NCBI GenBank assembly: GCA_016865955.1
Contig: VGNW01000030.1
Span: 1-15,044, forward strand
DNA length: 15,044 bases
Source: Chloroflexota bacterium
Lineage (GTDB): Bacteria; Chloroflexota; Dehalococcoidia; SZUA-161
Direction of reading: 5' to 3'
Made by a program: the position numbers and the translations under genes
Shown: positions 1 through 6,383 of the stretch, piece after piece
Layout: every line of letters starts with the position of its first letter
How positions within the stretch are numbered: the stretch's first letter is position 1
The notes under the pieces: model-generated
The model's database searches: none
What the model saw: only the letters and a program-made list of their open reading frames with translations
What the model was told of the DNA's origin: nothing

Positions 1-84
1 TCGCCCAAGTGCGGCAACAACAACGAGCCGCTGGACAAGAAGGCGGCGCAGATTATATTAGAAGAGCTGCTGGGGAAATCCTGA
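1..84 (+). CDS. C-terminal 27 residues of an unidentified protein (partial, 5' end outside window)
   Basis: The frame starting at base 1 is open for 27 codons and ends at a TGA at 82-84. The peptide is hydrophilic: it begins SPKCGNNNEPLDKKAAQ and ends in a short amphipathic helix-like stretch (IILEELLGKS). A lone KCG could be half of a zinc-binding or iron-sulfur knuckle, but too little is visible to name a family. Codon use matches the neighbours. The gene is convergent with the glycoside hydrolase at 240-1607, with a repeat-filled gap between them. Confidence 0.6.
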   Translation, partial: SPKCGNNNEPLDKKAAQIILEELLGKS

Positions 85-86
85 AT

Positions 87-120
87 AATTTCAAAATGCA
101 AAGTGAAAAATGCAAAATGG
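87..120. repeat. A-rich dispersed repeat (TGCAAAATG type), copy 1
   Basis: This low-complexity stretch is built from AATGCAAA/GTGAAAAATGCAAAATG units. It shares the exact 16-mer TGAAAAATGCAAAATG (104-119) with 13944-13959 at the other end of the window, and both copies start with AATTTCAAA. The two lie in intergenic DNA 13.8 kb apart, so this is probably a small dispersed family. No function can be seen. Confidence 0.6.
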
Positions 121-149
121 GGCACGGTGGTTTCGCCTAATCCCCCTAA

Positions 150-201
150 CCCCCTTTAGGAAAGGGGGAATTATTGTAGAGCCCCCCTTTAAGAAAGGGG
201 G
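150..201. repeat. Tandem pair of C5T3/A3G5 hairpins, possible bidirectional terminator
   Basis: Two perfect 8-bp inverted repeats lie 33 bp apart. Both have left arm CCCCCTTT and right arm AAAGGGGG, at 150-157/161-168 and 183-190/194-201, with 3-nt loops (AGG and AAG). The DNA between and after them is also similar (GGAATTATTGTAGAG against GGATTATAATAATAGAG), so this is a tandem duplication of about 33 bp. The place, between two convergent stop codons (84 and 240), suits a bidirectional terminator, but neither hairpin is followed by a real T-run. It may simply be a dispersed palindromic repeat. Confidence 0.6.
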
Positions 202-215
202 ATTATAATAATAGA

Positions 216-243
216 GTAGGGAGGGTTTCAAACTCGCCCCTAC
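216..243. repeat. Imperfect inverted repeat, GTAGGG...CCCCTAC
   Basis: The left arm (216-228, GTAGGGAGGGTTT) and right arm (231-243, AACTCGCCCCTAC) pair at most positions around a 2-nt loop. The right arm contains the stop codon of the glycoside hydrolase gene (240-242, minus strand). The terminal string TCGCCCCTAC recurs at 11034-11043 next to another hairpin, which points to a dispersed repeat element. It could also help end transcription of the minus-strand operon. Confidence 0.45.
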
Positions 244-1607
244 GGTATTATCTCGACGAAGACGGGGCTGTCGTTTAACTCCAGAGAGGCTGCTTCGATT
301 TCCCTCTGAGCACCAGAGATATCGGTTACCCTGACCTGACCCTTGATTTCGGAAGGCAAAGTGCCTGAGCCCCACAGAGCATAGATTACCTTGCCGCCTA
401 TCGTGAACCTGTACTGTCCTTCAATTATGCTCCAGCCTCCTACCGTCTCCTTGATTACCTCGACCTCGTCGGTGGAACTCAGTTCGCCGAGCATGTTTGC
501 TATAGTGAGGTGAGCATAGAACAGAGCCGACTTCTCGCCGTTATCGCTGATTAGGGCAGACCGCTCATCGAAAGGCATTACTTGCCCTGCCAGCGGCGGC
601 GGCATCTTAATATTGACGTAGAGAAGTTTGTCCACGCCGTTTGCCAGGGCGAAGATGTAGCTGCGAGCCAGTATTCTGGCGAAGTCCTCGTTGGTGTAAT
701 TCTGAGTCTGCTGCGATTGCTGATACTGGGCTTCGGTTACCCAGATGGGCTTGTCCTCTATGCCGTTTTGGGCGAGAAATGCCTTGAAGACGGGTATGTT
801 CAGATGCTCCCCCTGTCCGATGCAGTGCATGTTGGCGATATCGAAGTAATCGGCTCCACCCAATTCGAAGACGTCCTGCCAGAAGGCAACGTCCACATTC
901 GTCATCCCCGCCATGCCGCCCTGCACCACCAATGCTTCAGGGTCGGCTGACTTGACGGCTTCGTAGGTGACCTGTAATGTTTCGAGGTATTCTGCCGGTG
1001 TCCCCTGGAAGTAAACGATGACGCCGTCGTTCAACTCGGGCTCGTTCATGACCTCCCAGTGCTTTATGGGGATAATCAGCCCGGGCATATCGTCGATGCC
1101 ATCGCCGTCATACCTTTCCACCAGTTTCATGATGAAATTCTCATAAATTCCCATATCGCAGGGTTTGCCTTTAGTATCGTGAGGCCCCTGTCCGGGGGGT
1201 AAGGGCAAGTCCTGATGGCACTTCTCCTGGTCCCAGTAGGCAAAGGGCTGGAGGTTCGCCACAATATGGAATCCCTGCGCCTGGTCTAAGCGGACGCACA
1301 TATCGGTCAGGTAAAAGTCGAAATTCCCGGGGTTCGTTTCGATATTTCCCCATTTAAATAGCTGGAAAACGGGCCTGTCCCAGGCACCGCCGGCTTGACG
1401 GGCACTAGTTAGGTCGATGCCGGCAGGCATAAAGCCGAAGTGACTTTTCCAGGTGCGCTCAAATTCACTTAAAGCAGTGGGTGAAAGAGTGGGGGTAGTG
1501 ATAGGGGTAGCTGTGGGGGTAATGGCAGGAGTCGGTGCGGGTGTGCATGCCCCGAAAACAAAAAGTGCGGCCAAGATTAAAAACCCTATGATGGATGTCT
1601 TACTCAT
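240..1607 (-). CDS. Glycoside hydrolase (clan GH-A type) lipoprotein
   Basis: A 455-residue exported glycosidase. The N-terminus has a basic tip, a hydrophobic segment (about residues 6-19) and a lipobox FGAC with Cys21, so it is predicted to be a lipoprotein anchored outside the membrane. A Pro/Thr-rich linker follows (22-45). The catalytic part has the (beta/alpha)8 pattern of clan GH-A: WGNIETNPGNFDF (86-98), the acid/base motif HWEVMNEP with Glu189, and a probable nucleophile Glu292 in IWVTEAQ. A beta-rich tail runs from about 385 to 455. The family number (GH39, GH5 or GH42-like) and the sugar cannot be fixed by eye. The ATG follows AGGTGAT. It sits 29 nt after the methyltransferase gene as the last gene of the operon. 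Clan and export are fairly sure; substrate is unknown. Confidence 0.85.
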   Translation of the reverse strand: MSKTSIIGFLILAALFVFGACTPAPTPAITPTATPITTPTLSPTALSEFERTWKSHFGFMPAGIDLTSARQAGGAWDRPVFQLFKWGNIETNPGNFDFYLTDMCVRLDQAQGFHIVANLQPFAYWDQEKCHQDLPLPPGQGPHDTKGKPCDMGIYENFIMKLVERYDGDGIDDMPGLIIPIKHWEVMNEPELNDGVIVYFQGTPAEYLETLQVTYEAVKSADPEALVVQGGMAGMTNVDVAFWQDVFELGGADYFDIANMHCIGQGEHLNIPVFKAFLAQNGIEDKPIWVTEAQYQQSQQTQNYTNEDFARILARSYIFALANGVDKLLYVNIKMPPPLAGQVMPFDERSALISDNGEKSALFYAHLTIANMLGELSSTDEVEVIKETVGGWSIIEGQYRFTIGGKVIYALWGSGTLPSEIKGQVRVTDISGAQREIEAASLELNDSPVFVEIIP

Positions 1608-1636
1608 TCAATCACCTGCCTGAGTCTTAAACTTGA

Positions 1637-2812
1637 TTATAAGCTGATGGGGTACTTTCCGTATTTGTGGGCGGCTTCGACCATCCAGCCCAAACGGGCG
1701 GGGTCGACCAGGGGGTGGGAATGGCTCGAGGATAGTATGTAGCCGCCGCCCCGGGCGGCGTCGCGCAGCGCTTTTTTAACAGCTTCCTCAATCTCTTCTC
1801 GTGAGCCCCTCACCAGGAGATAGGAGACATCCATGTTGCCGATCAAGACCAGCTTGTGCCCGACTTGCTGCCTCACTTTGCCCAGGTCCATGCCTGCCGT
1901 AGGCTCCAGCGTTATGATGCCGTCGAAGCCCCAGGCCACGAACCTGTCCAGAAGCTGATAGATGTTGCCGCAGGAGTGGTGGATGTACTTCTTTTTCTGT
2001 TTGTGGACGAGGTCGGTGACGCGTCTGTAGCTTTCCCCGAAGAGCTTTTCGATGAGCTCGGGGCGCAGCATGGGGCCTGTCTTCTGACCGAAGTCATCCC
2101 CGCCGAGCACGACCTCGACACCCGATTTCATCACTGCCTCGAGGTTCTTCAAGTAATGGTCGGTATGAAAAGAAATAACCTTTTTCACGAAGTCGGGCTT
2201 CTGATAGACGAACCTGGTGAAGTTGACGAATCCCATGGGCTGCCAGCTATTTTCGAATATGCCCGGCGCGGCGTAACCTATGGGTAGAATCCTGTCGCCG
2301 TAGTTCTTGACCAGCTTCTTGTGGAAGCCTTCGACATTCCTGGTCAGCGTTTGGAATAGAGGCTTCTTCGCTTCGACCCAGCGCTCCCACTGCTCCTCGG
2401 TCTCCAGCAGGGCGCGGCTGTAGTTGACCGCCGTATTGCCGTCTTCGTCGGTGTCTAAATCCCAGACGCGACCGTAGGCATCGTGCCAGGCCCAACCCAG
2501 AGCGGATTTGGTGTCCTTTCTCAGTTGCATGAGTGCGTAAATCGTCCAGTTGGCGTCGAAGCCGAGCTTGAGAGCGCTCTCCAAACACCCGGCGGTATTG
2601 CTGTAATAGAAGCTCTGCCAGAAGCGGTTGGTGTTCATGAAACGGGCAATGAGGGGGGCGAGCCACGGTTTCTTGATCATCCCTACCAAATCGGTGGGTT
2701 TTTTATTCAGGGTCTTATTGACGGTTGCGGGGTCGACGATTAAACCCATCACGGGAACCCTGTCCGGCTCCTCGTGGTTCATGGCGGTTAAAATGCGTTC
2801 TTTGAAATTCAT
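1637..2812 (-). CDS. UroD-fold corrinoid-dependent methyltransferase (MtaA/MtbA/CmuA-like)
   Basis: A 391-residue member of the uroporphyrinogen decarboxylase superfamily. It starts with the typical MNFKERILTAMNHEEPDRVP. In characterised relatives (MtaA, MtbA, CmuA) a zinc site of the form HxC...C activates a thiol or methyl donor and exchanges methyl with a corrinoid protein. Here HSCG supplies His279 and Cys281. Where the family has a third Cys near the C-terminus, this protein reads SSSHSH (361-366), so the third ligand is altered. The ATG at 2812 overlaps the corrinoid gene stop (ATGA) and has GGAG upstream; an in-frame ATG at 2827 would add MERLT but would place that GGAG inside the coding region. 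The corrinoid neighbour argues for methyl transfer rather than heme synthesis. Substrate is unknown. Confidence 0.85.
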   Translation of the reverse strand: MNFKERILTAMNHEEPDRVPVMGLIVDPATVNKTLNKKPTDLVGMIKKPWLAPLIARFMNTNRFWQSFYYSNTAGCLESALKLGFDANWTIYALMQLRKDTKSALGWAWHDAYGRVWDLDTDEDGNTAVNYSRALLETEEQWERWVEAKKPLFQTLTRNVEGFHKKLVKNYGDRILPIGYAAPGIFENSWQPMGFVNFTRFVYQKPDFVKKVISFHTDHYLKNLEAVMKSGVEVVLGGDDFGQKTGPMLRPELIEKLFGESYRRVTDLVHKQKKKYIHHSCGNIYQLLDRFVAWGFDGIITLEPTAGMDLGKVRQQVGHKLVLIGNMDVSYLLVRGSREEIEEAVKKALRDAARGGGYILSSSHSHPLVDPARLGWMVEAAHKYGKYPISL

Positions 2813-3456
2813 TGTGAGGCGCTCCATTTCCTGACGATGTCTGTGCCGGTAACCGCATCGGGCACAAAGGCGTCAACCCCCGCGCTTCTGGCGAAGCCTT
2901 CGGTGAGCGCAGCCCCGCCGATGATTACCTTGACGCTGCCCCTGATTTTCTGCCGTTTCAATTCCTCGATAACTCTGCCGATCTCCTTATCTGTGGAAGT
3001 GAGGAGGCAGGAGATGCCCAGGGCGAGCGGTTTATGCTCCTTGACGGCGTTGACGAATTTCGGCACCGGCACATCGACGCCGAGGTCAATTACATTGAAG
3101 CCGGCGCTGCGGGCGTAGTTTATGAAGATGTTCTTGCCCAGGTCGTGGATATCGCCGGCTACAGTGCCTACTACGACCGTTCCCAGCGATTTGGACGAAT
3201 CGGCTTTCATTAGTGGCGAGAGCAGCTTCATTACCTCCGTGGCTATCTCGCCGGCGTAAACCAGCTCGGACAGGAACCATTCACCGGTTTGGAATCTCTT
3301 GCCGACAACCTGCAGAGCATCTGAGACGGCGTTAACCGCATCCTGTGCAGTAGTTGTGCCTTCGCCTTTGACTGCGGAATTGGCTGCCTTTAGGGTTGCC
3401 TCCATGTCCAGTTCCAGAAGGCTGGTCTTCAATTGCTCAAGGATTTCTTTAGACAC
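2809..3456 (-). CDS. Corrinoid protein of a methyltransferase system (B12-binding)
   Basis: A 215-residue cytoplasmic methyl carrier of the MtaC/MtbC/MttC type. The N-terminal helical cap (about 1-88) is followed by a Rossmann-like cobalamin-binding domain (about 90-215). That domain has GDIHDLGKN, giving the DxHxxG motif with His104 as lower cobalt ligand, then GISCLLTST (147-155) and GGAAL (180-184). Size and motif order are normal for the family. The start is GTG at 3456 with AGAGGGG upstream. Its stop overlaps the methyltransferase start by 4 nt, so the two are translationally coupled and very likely work together. No substrate-specific second methyltransferase or reductive activase is in the window. 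Confidence 0.92.
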   Translation of the reverse strand: MSKEILEQLKTSLLELDMEATLKAANSAVKGEGTTTAQDAVNAVSDALQVVGKRFQTGEWFLSELVYAGEIATEVMKLLSPLMKADSSKSLGTVVVGTVAGDIHDLGKNIFINYARSAGFNVIDLGVDVPVPKFVNAVKEHKPLALGISCLLTSTDKEIGRVIEELKRQKIRGSVKVIIGGAALTEGFARSAGVDAFVPDAVTGTDIVRKWSASQ

Positions 3457-3474
3457 AATCTATCCCCTCTCCAA

Positions 3475-4158
3475 TCACCTGCCCAGGGCTTTTTTGCCCA
3501 CGATCTCGTGTTTAATGTACCATCTCTGGACGGTCTCCGCCACCTCGGCTGGCGTGTCGCAGACACGGAGCAGGTCTAAATCCTCTTCGGAAATGAAATC
3601 GCAGGACAGCACGGCGGTGCGCATCCAGTCGAGGAATCCCTTCCAGAAGGCGCTGTGGAACAGTATCACGGGGAAGGGCTTTATCTTGCGGGTCTGGATT
3701 AGCGTCAGAACTTCGCTGAGCTCGTCCAGCGTGCCCAGCCCGCCGGGCAGGATGACGAAGGCGATGGCGTATTTGACCAGCATGACCTTGCGCACGAAGA
3801 AGTGATGGAAGGTGATGGACATATTAGTATAAGGGTTGCCCTCCTGTTCCTGGGGCAGCTCGATGTTCAATCCGATAGATTTGACCCTGGCGGCATGAGC
3901 GCCTTTGTTGGCAGCCTCCATGATGCCGGGCCCGCCGCCGGTGATGATGGAGAAGCCCATCTCGCCGAGGCGGCGGGCTATTTCCTCCGTCTTTTCATAC
4001 AGGTCGTCCTCGGGTCTAGCTCGTGCCGAGCCCCAGATGGTTATCGCCGGCTCGATGCCGGTGAGCTTATCGAAGCCCTCGACCAGCTCCCCGATGATGC
4101 GGAACATGCGCCATGCTTCCTCTTTGCGCAGGTCGTTTATTTCATATTCGTGCTGCAT
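3475..4158 (-). CDS. LOG-family protein (TIGR00730-like nucleotide phosphoribohydrolase)
   Basis: A 227-residue Rossmann-fold protein with the LOG signature: GGGPGIMEAANKGA (74-87), a conserved Arg-Lys pair (123-124), and PGGLGTLDE (138-146). Characterised LOG enzymes release the base from nucleoside 5'-monophosphates, including cytokinin ribotides; many bacterial members are labelled lysine decarboxylase by mistake. It is the first gene of the minus-strand operon, 18 nt before the corrinoid gene. The ATG is preceded by GGGAGG. I found no convincing promoter on its strand in 4159-4300; the best candidate is a weak TAATAT preceded by TGT at 4177-4182. Why it sits with methyl transfer genes is not clear. 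A second SLOG-superfamily protein lies at 13210-13869. Confidence 0.88.
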   Translation of the reverse strand: MQHEYEINDLRKEEAWRMFRIIGELVEGFDKLTGIEPAITIWGSARARPEDDLYEKTEEIARRLGEMGFSIITGGGPGIMEAANKGAHAARVKSIGLNIELPQEQEGNPYTNMSITFHHFFVRKVMLVKYAIAFVILPGGLGTLDELSEVLTLIQTRKIKPFPVILFHSAFWKGFLDWMRTAVLSCDFISEEDLDLLRVCDTPAEVAETVQRWYIKHEIVGKKALGR

Positions 4159-4200
4159 ATCGCCCTCCCGCAGCAGATATTAACACATCGAAGGACAAAA

Positions 4201-4237
4201 CTGCCACCCGACGCCTGTTTCCAGCCGGGTGAAGCAG
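4201..4237. other. Imperfect hairpin in the divergent intergenic region
   Basis: CTGC-CACCCG (4201-4204, 4205-4210) can pair with CGGGTG (4226-4231) and, after a 2-nt bulge, GCAG (4234-4237). The loop is 15 nt. It lies between the LOG operon start and the promoter of the small gene at 4397, and would be in the LOG leader if that transcript starts further upstream. Function is unknown. Confidence 0.35.
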
Positions 4238-4263
4238 ATTCGGAAGTGCAGTAAATTAACAGG

Positions 4264-4278
4264 AAGATACGTTATCTT
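4264..4278. promoter_or_regulatory. Perfect inverted repeat overlapping the -35 of the small-gene promoter
   Basis: AAGATA (4264-4269), CGT, TATCTT (4273-4278) is a perfect 6-3-6 inverted repeat. Its right arm overlaps the first bases of the -35 hexamer at 4277-4282, the usual place for a repressor or activator site. The regulator is not known. Confidence 0.4.
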
Positions 4279-4305
4279 GACTTAAAACAGAGGGTAAACT
4301 ACGAT
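4277..4305 (+). promoter_or_regulatory. Sigma70-like promoter for the 4397 gene
   Basis: TTGACT (4277-4282), a 17-nt spacer and TACGAT (4300-4305) match the bacterial housekeeping consensus well. Transcription would begin near 4312, giving a leader of about 85 nt that carries the AGTAC repeats listed next. Confidence 0.55.
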
Positions 4306-4313
4306 TGAGGCAT

Positions 4314-4354
4314 AGTACGGAAGTAACAGTACTGTGGTTTCCCAGGGACAGTAC
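4314..4354. promoter_or_regulatory. AGTAC repeat cluster with a perfect 10-bp palindrome (putative operator)
   Basis: AGTAC occurs at 4314-4318, 4328-4332 and 4350-4354. The middle copy is inside the perfect palindrome ACAGTACTGT (4326-4335). ACAGTAC recurs 22 bp later (4348-4354), about two helical turns, on the same face of the DNA. The cluster begins just after the predicted transcription start, a common operator position. AGTACTG also occurs at 9680-9686 beside the HAD gene promoter. That these sites bind a regulator is inference. Confidence 0.4.
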
Positions 4355-4396
4355 CATAGTTCTAGGGCAAATTAAATGTTTTTGGGAGAGAGCGCT

Positions 4397-4729
4397 ATGA
4401 AAGCAATAATCAGCCAGATCGACATGTTAGGGGGCACCCTCTGGGAGGGCGAGGCGCTGAGCGTCACCTGGGATAACACAGCAGGGGAATTTGTTATTCT
4501 GGGCGAGCGGGACAACAGGGCGATATCGGGTGTGGTGCTCAGCATGATAGAGAACTATCAGCTTACAGTAGAACTGGAAGACACAACGCCCGGTCGGTTG
4601 GTGTGGCGCGGTCATGTGGGCAGCGCCAGATTCCAGCCCTTAGACCCTGAGAAGGTGGAGTGCTGCCTGACGCTGTCGCTGGATGACTGGTTCGGTATTA
4701 CCCCCAGAGTCAACGGCTACGCCCGCTAG
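4397..4729 (+). CDS. Hypothetical protein, 110 residues
   Basis: I do not recognise this protein. It is soluble, acidic and rich in beta-forming residues, with no signal peptide or membrane segment. Visible features are MLGGTLWEGEALSV near the start, Trp-containing strands (VTWDN, LVWRGHVG) and a late LSLDDWFG. The pattern suggests a small beta-barrel or sandwich. The start chosen is ATG at 4397, with GGGAGAG 6 nt upstream; an in-frame ATG at 4376 would put that site inside the gene. It has its own promoter and possible operators, so it is probably a regulated single-gene unit. Its stop is only 3 bp from the stop of the convergent thymidylate synthase gene. Confidence 0.75.
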   Translation: MKAIISQIDMLGGTLWEGEALSVTWDNTAGEFVILGERDNRAISGVVLSMIENYQLTVELEDTTPGRLVWRGHVGSARFQPLDPEKVECCLTLSLDDWFGITPRVNGYAR

Positions 4730-4732
4730 GAC

Positions 4733-5380
4733 TTATTCCATCCTCGCAGCGGCTTTAGCCAGCTCCCAGGTATAATCATACAAATGCAGCCCTTTGCTCA
4801 GGGCTATAATCTCACCGTCCGCTACCCCTATCTCGCCCGCCACGTATTCCTTCATCAACTGTATCCCCGCCAGATTCGAAGGGAACCCCGCCCATAAATC
4901 CCAGGACCTGAAGTACAGTATGAAATGCAGTTTGCCGTCTTTGACCCGTGTGTCTACGCCTCTCAGGCAGGGCGGGTCAGAGAGCTTTATCGAGTCCCTG
5001 CTGCCCACAGCCATGAAGCCCTGATTGGTGTTGTGTCCGCCCTCTTTGTAGATTCTAATCAACTCGGGAATCTGCTGCGCCAGGTCCTCGCCGTAGGTGT
5101 ACTGCTCCTTGTCTGCCTTGAGCGAGGTCATGAGGTACTGGAGGTAGTTCTCCACATATTCCATAGATGAAGGCGGGGGCACGCCCTGGGGCACGTCGGG
5201 TGTGAGGGGTCGCCTGCCGGGATGTTTAACCTGAAGGACGATGAAATCGAGCTCTTTTCTGCGGTGCCCAACATTGCTGCCCCTCTCGATGGTATACTCG
5301 CGACCCTGCGTAAGCGTCTTGCGCAAACAGAGGAACCAGGCTTCCGGCAGGTCTCTGGCTTCGATAAGTGTGATTTGCAT
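4733..5380 (-). CDS. thyA: Thymidylate synthase, short methanogen-type ThyA
   Basis: A 215-residue protein that should convert dUMP to dTMP with methylene-tetrahydrofolate or an archaeal-type folate analogue. The C-terminal half carries the ThyA core: DPPCLRGVDTRV with catalytic Cys138, FRSWD (157-161, the RSxD phosphate/substrate motif), a substrate-binding Asn169 in GFPSNLAG, and GLHLYDY (197-203), matching the H-x-Y part of DxHxY. It is shorter than E. coli ThyA (264 residues) and resembles the compact family of methanogens (TIGR03283 type). The N-terminal half is less conserved. ATG at 5380 shares one base with the ArsA-like gene stop (TAATG), so translation is coupled. Fold and catalytic Cys are clear; cofactor is inference. 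Confidence 0.85.
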   Translation of the reverse strand: MQITLIEARDLPEAWFLCLRKTLTQGREYTIERGSNVGHRRKELDFIVLQVKHPGRRPLTPDVPQGVPPPSSMEYVENYLQYLMTSLKADKEQYTYGEDLAQQIPELIRIYKEGGHNTNQGFMAVGSRDSIKLSDPPCLRGVDTRVKDGKLHFILYFRSWDLWAGFPSNLAGIQLMKEYVAGEIGVADGEIIALSKGLHLYDYTWELAKAAARME

Positions 5381-6315
5381 TAACAGCCTGCTTTCGTTGA
5401 ATTGGGAAAAAGAATTCTTTCTACCTCTTTGAGCCTGTCCCAGCCCTTGAGTTCATAAGGGAACATGGGTACCTCTGTTATCTCAATGTCCTGATATCTC
5501 TTATGGATGAAATCGAGGTATTTCTTCTGCAGCCTGGCTTTGGCTTTGAGGAACTCCGAACCATCCGCCTTTATTACATTATTCACAATCAACTGGTCTA
5601 CGATGAGACCGTGCCGTTCCAACTGAAGAAAGACGCTGTCGAGCTGCTCCACGGCGAGGGCTTCGGGTATGGTAACCAGCACGAACCTGACATTGTTTCT
5701 CAGGAAATTTATCTCTTCGGAGGACAGCTTACGCCAGCGATTTATAATATTCAGTATCGGCTCTTTGTTCACTCTGCTGAGCTTCAGCCTGGTGTAGATA
5801 CGAGGAGCCATCTTCAGATGTTCGACCAACATGCCGGGCGTGTTCAGTAGGGCAAGTGTCTGTCCCAGCGGGGCGGTATCCCAGATAATATTTTCGTAAT
5901 TGTTCTTCAAGCTGAGTTCTCTGATATAGTCGACCATAAACTCATCGCGGAGCCCTGGCAGGACGGATGTGGTGAAGTCCACGAACTGCTGGTAGTCCAC
6001 ATCCACGAAGGTAGCGAAGACATCGTACACATCTCTGCCGAATTTGTCATCCCACATCCGTGCCACCTCTGCCTCGCCGAGTTCATTAATATAAAGAGAT
6101 TCATTGACCTTCTTGGGTTTCTCCTCTCCGGGCAACTCAAAGATATGCGACAGCGACGGCGTGGCATCGGTGGAGAGGGCGAGGGTGCTTTGTCCATGCG
6201 AGGCATAGTGAAGCGCGGTGGCTGCAGCGCAGGTGGTCTTGCCCACACCGCCCTTCCCTGAGAACATGGTTACCTTCGCCCACCTGGGAGGGGAACTCTT
6301 TTTGCTGCCGGACAT
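5380..6315 (-). CDS. ArsA/GET3-family ATPase
   Basis: A 311-residue cytoplasmic P-loop ATPase of the deviant Walker A (SIMIBI) class. It has SGKGGVGKTT (19-28), a switch I-like STDATPSLSHIFE (48-60, STDPAHSLSD in relatives) and a switch II-like WDTAPLGQTLALL (145-157). It is a single ATPase module, unlike the duplicated arsenite-pump ArsA. I see no metal-binding Cys cluster: the only cysteines are Cys29 and the terminal Cys311. An arsenic role is therefore not supported, and no ars genes are nearby. ATG at 6315 follows CAGGAG. It is the first gene of a coupled pair with thymidylate synthase and has a likely own promoter at 6347-6374. Client or partner is unknown. Confidence 0.85.
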   Translation of the reverse strand: MSGSKKSSPPRWAKVTMFSGKGGVGKTTCAAATALHYASHGQSTLALSTDATPSLSHIFELPGEEKPKKVNESLYINELGEAEVARMWDDKFGRDVYDVFATFVDVDYQQFVDFTTSVLPGLRDEFMVDYIRELSLKNNYENIIWDTAPLGQTLALLNTPGMLVEHLKMAPRIYTRLKLSRVNKEPILNIINRWRKLSSEEINFLRNNVRFVLVTIPEALAVEQLDSVFLQLERHGLIVDQLIVNNVIKADGSEFLKAKARLQKKYLDFIHKRYQDIEITEVPMFPYELKGWDRLKEVERILFPNSTKAGC

Positions 6316-6346
6316 CGTATTCTCCTGAGGATGAGGCTTACCTAAT

Positions 6347-6374
6347 ATTCTACACTATTCCGGGCACAAGTTAA
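6347..6374 (-). promoter_or_regulatory. Sigma70-like promoter for the ATPase-thyA pair
   Basis: On the minus strand TTAACT (6374-6369), a 16-nt spacer and TAGAAT (6352-6347) lie in the 68-nt gap before the ATPase gene. Transcription would start near 6340, about 25 nt before the ATG. The -10 is strong, the -35 moderate. Confidence 0.4.
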
Positions 6375-6383
6375 TCCGAATTT

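Noticed and set aside
150..201. CRISPR-like array
   Set aside because: Only two units with short internal palindromes and no unique spacers of similar length; better read as a tandem hairpin repeat.
1637..2812. Heme-pathway uroporphyrinogen decarboxylase (HemE)
   Set aside because: The HxC zinc motif and the coupled corrinoid gene point to the methyltransferase branch; no heme genes are nearby.
4159..4396. Riboswitch (for example cobalamin) for the corrinoid operon
   Set aside because: No B12-box-like core or conserved layout was found; only a short imperfect hairpin is present.
5380..6315. Arsenite efflux ATPase ArsA
   Set aside because: It is a single domain, lacks the arsenite-binding cysteine set, and no arsB, arsR or arsD is present.
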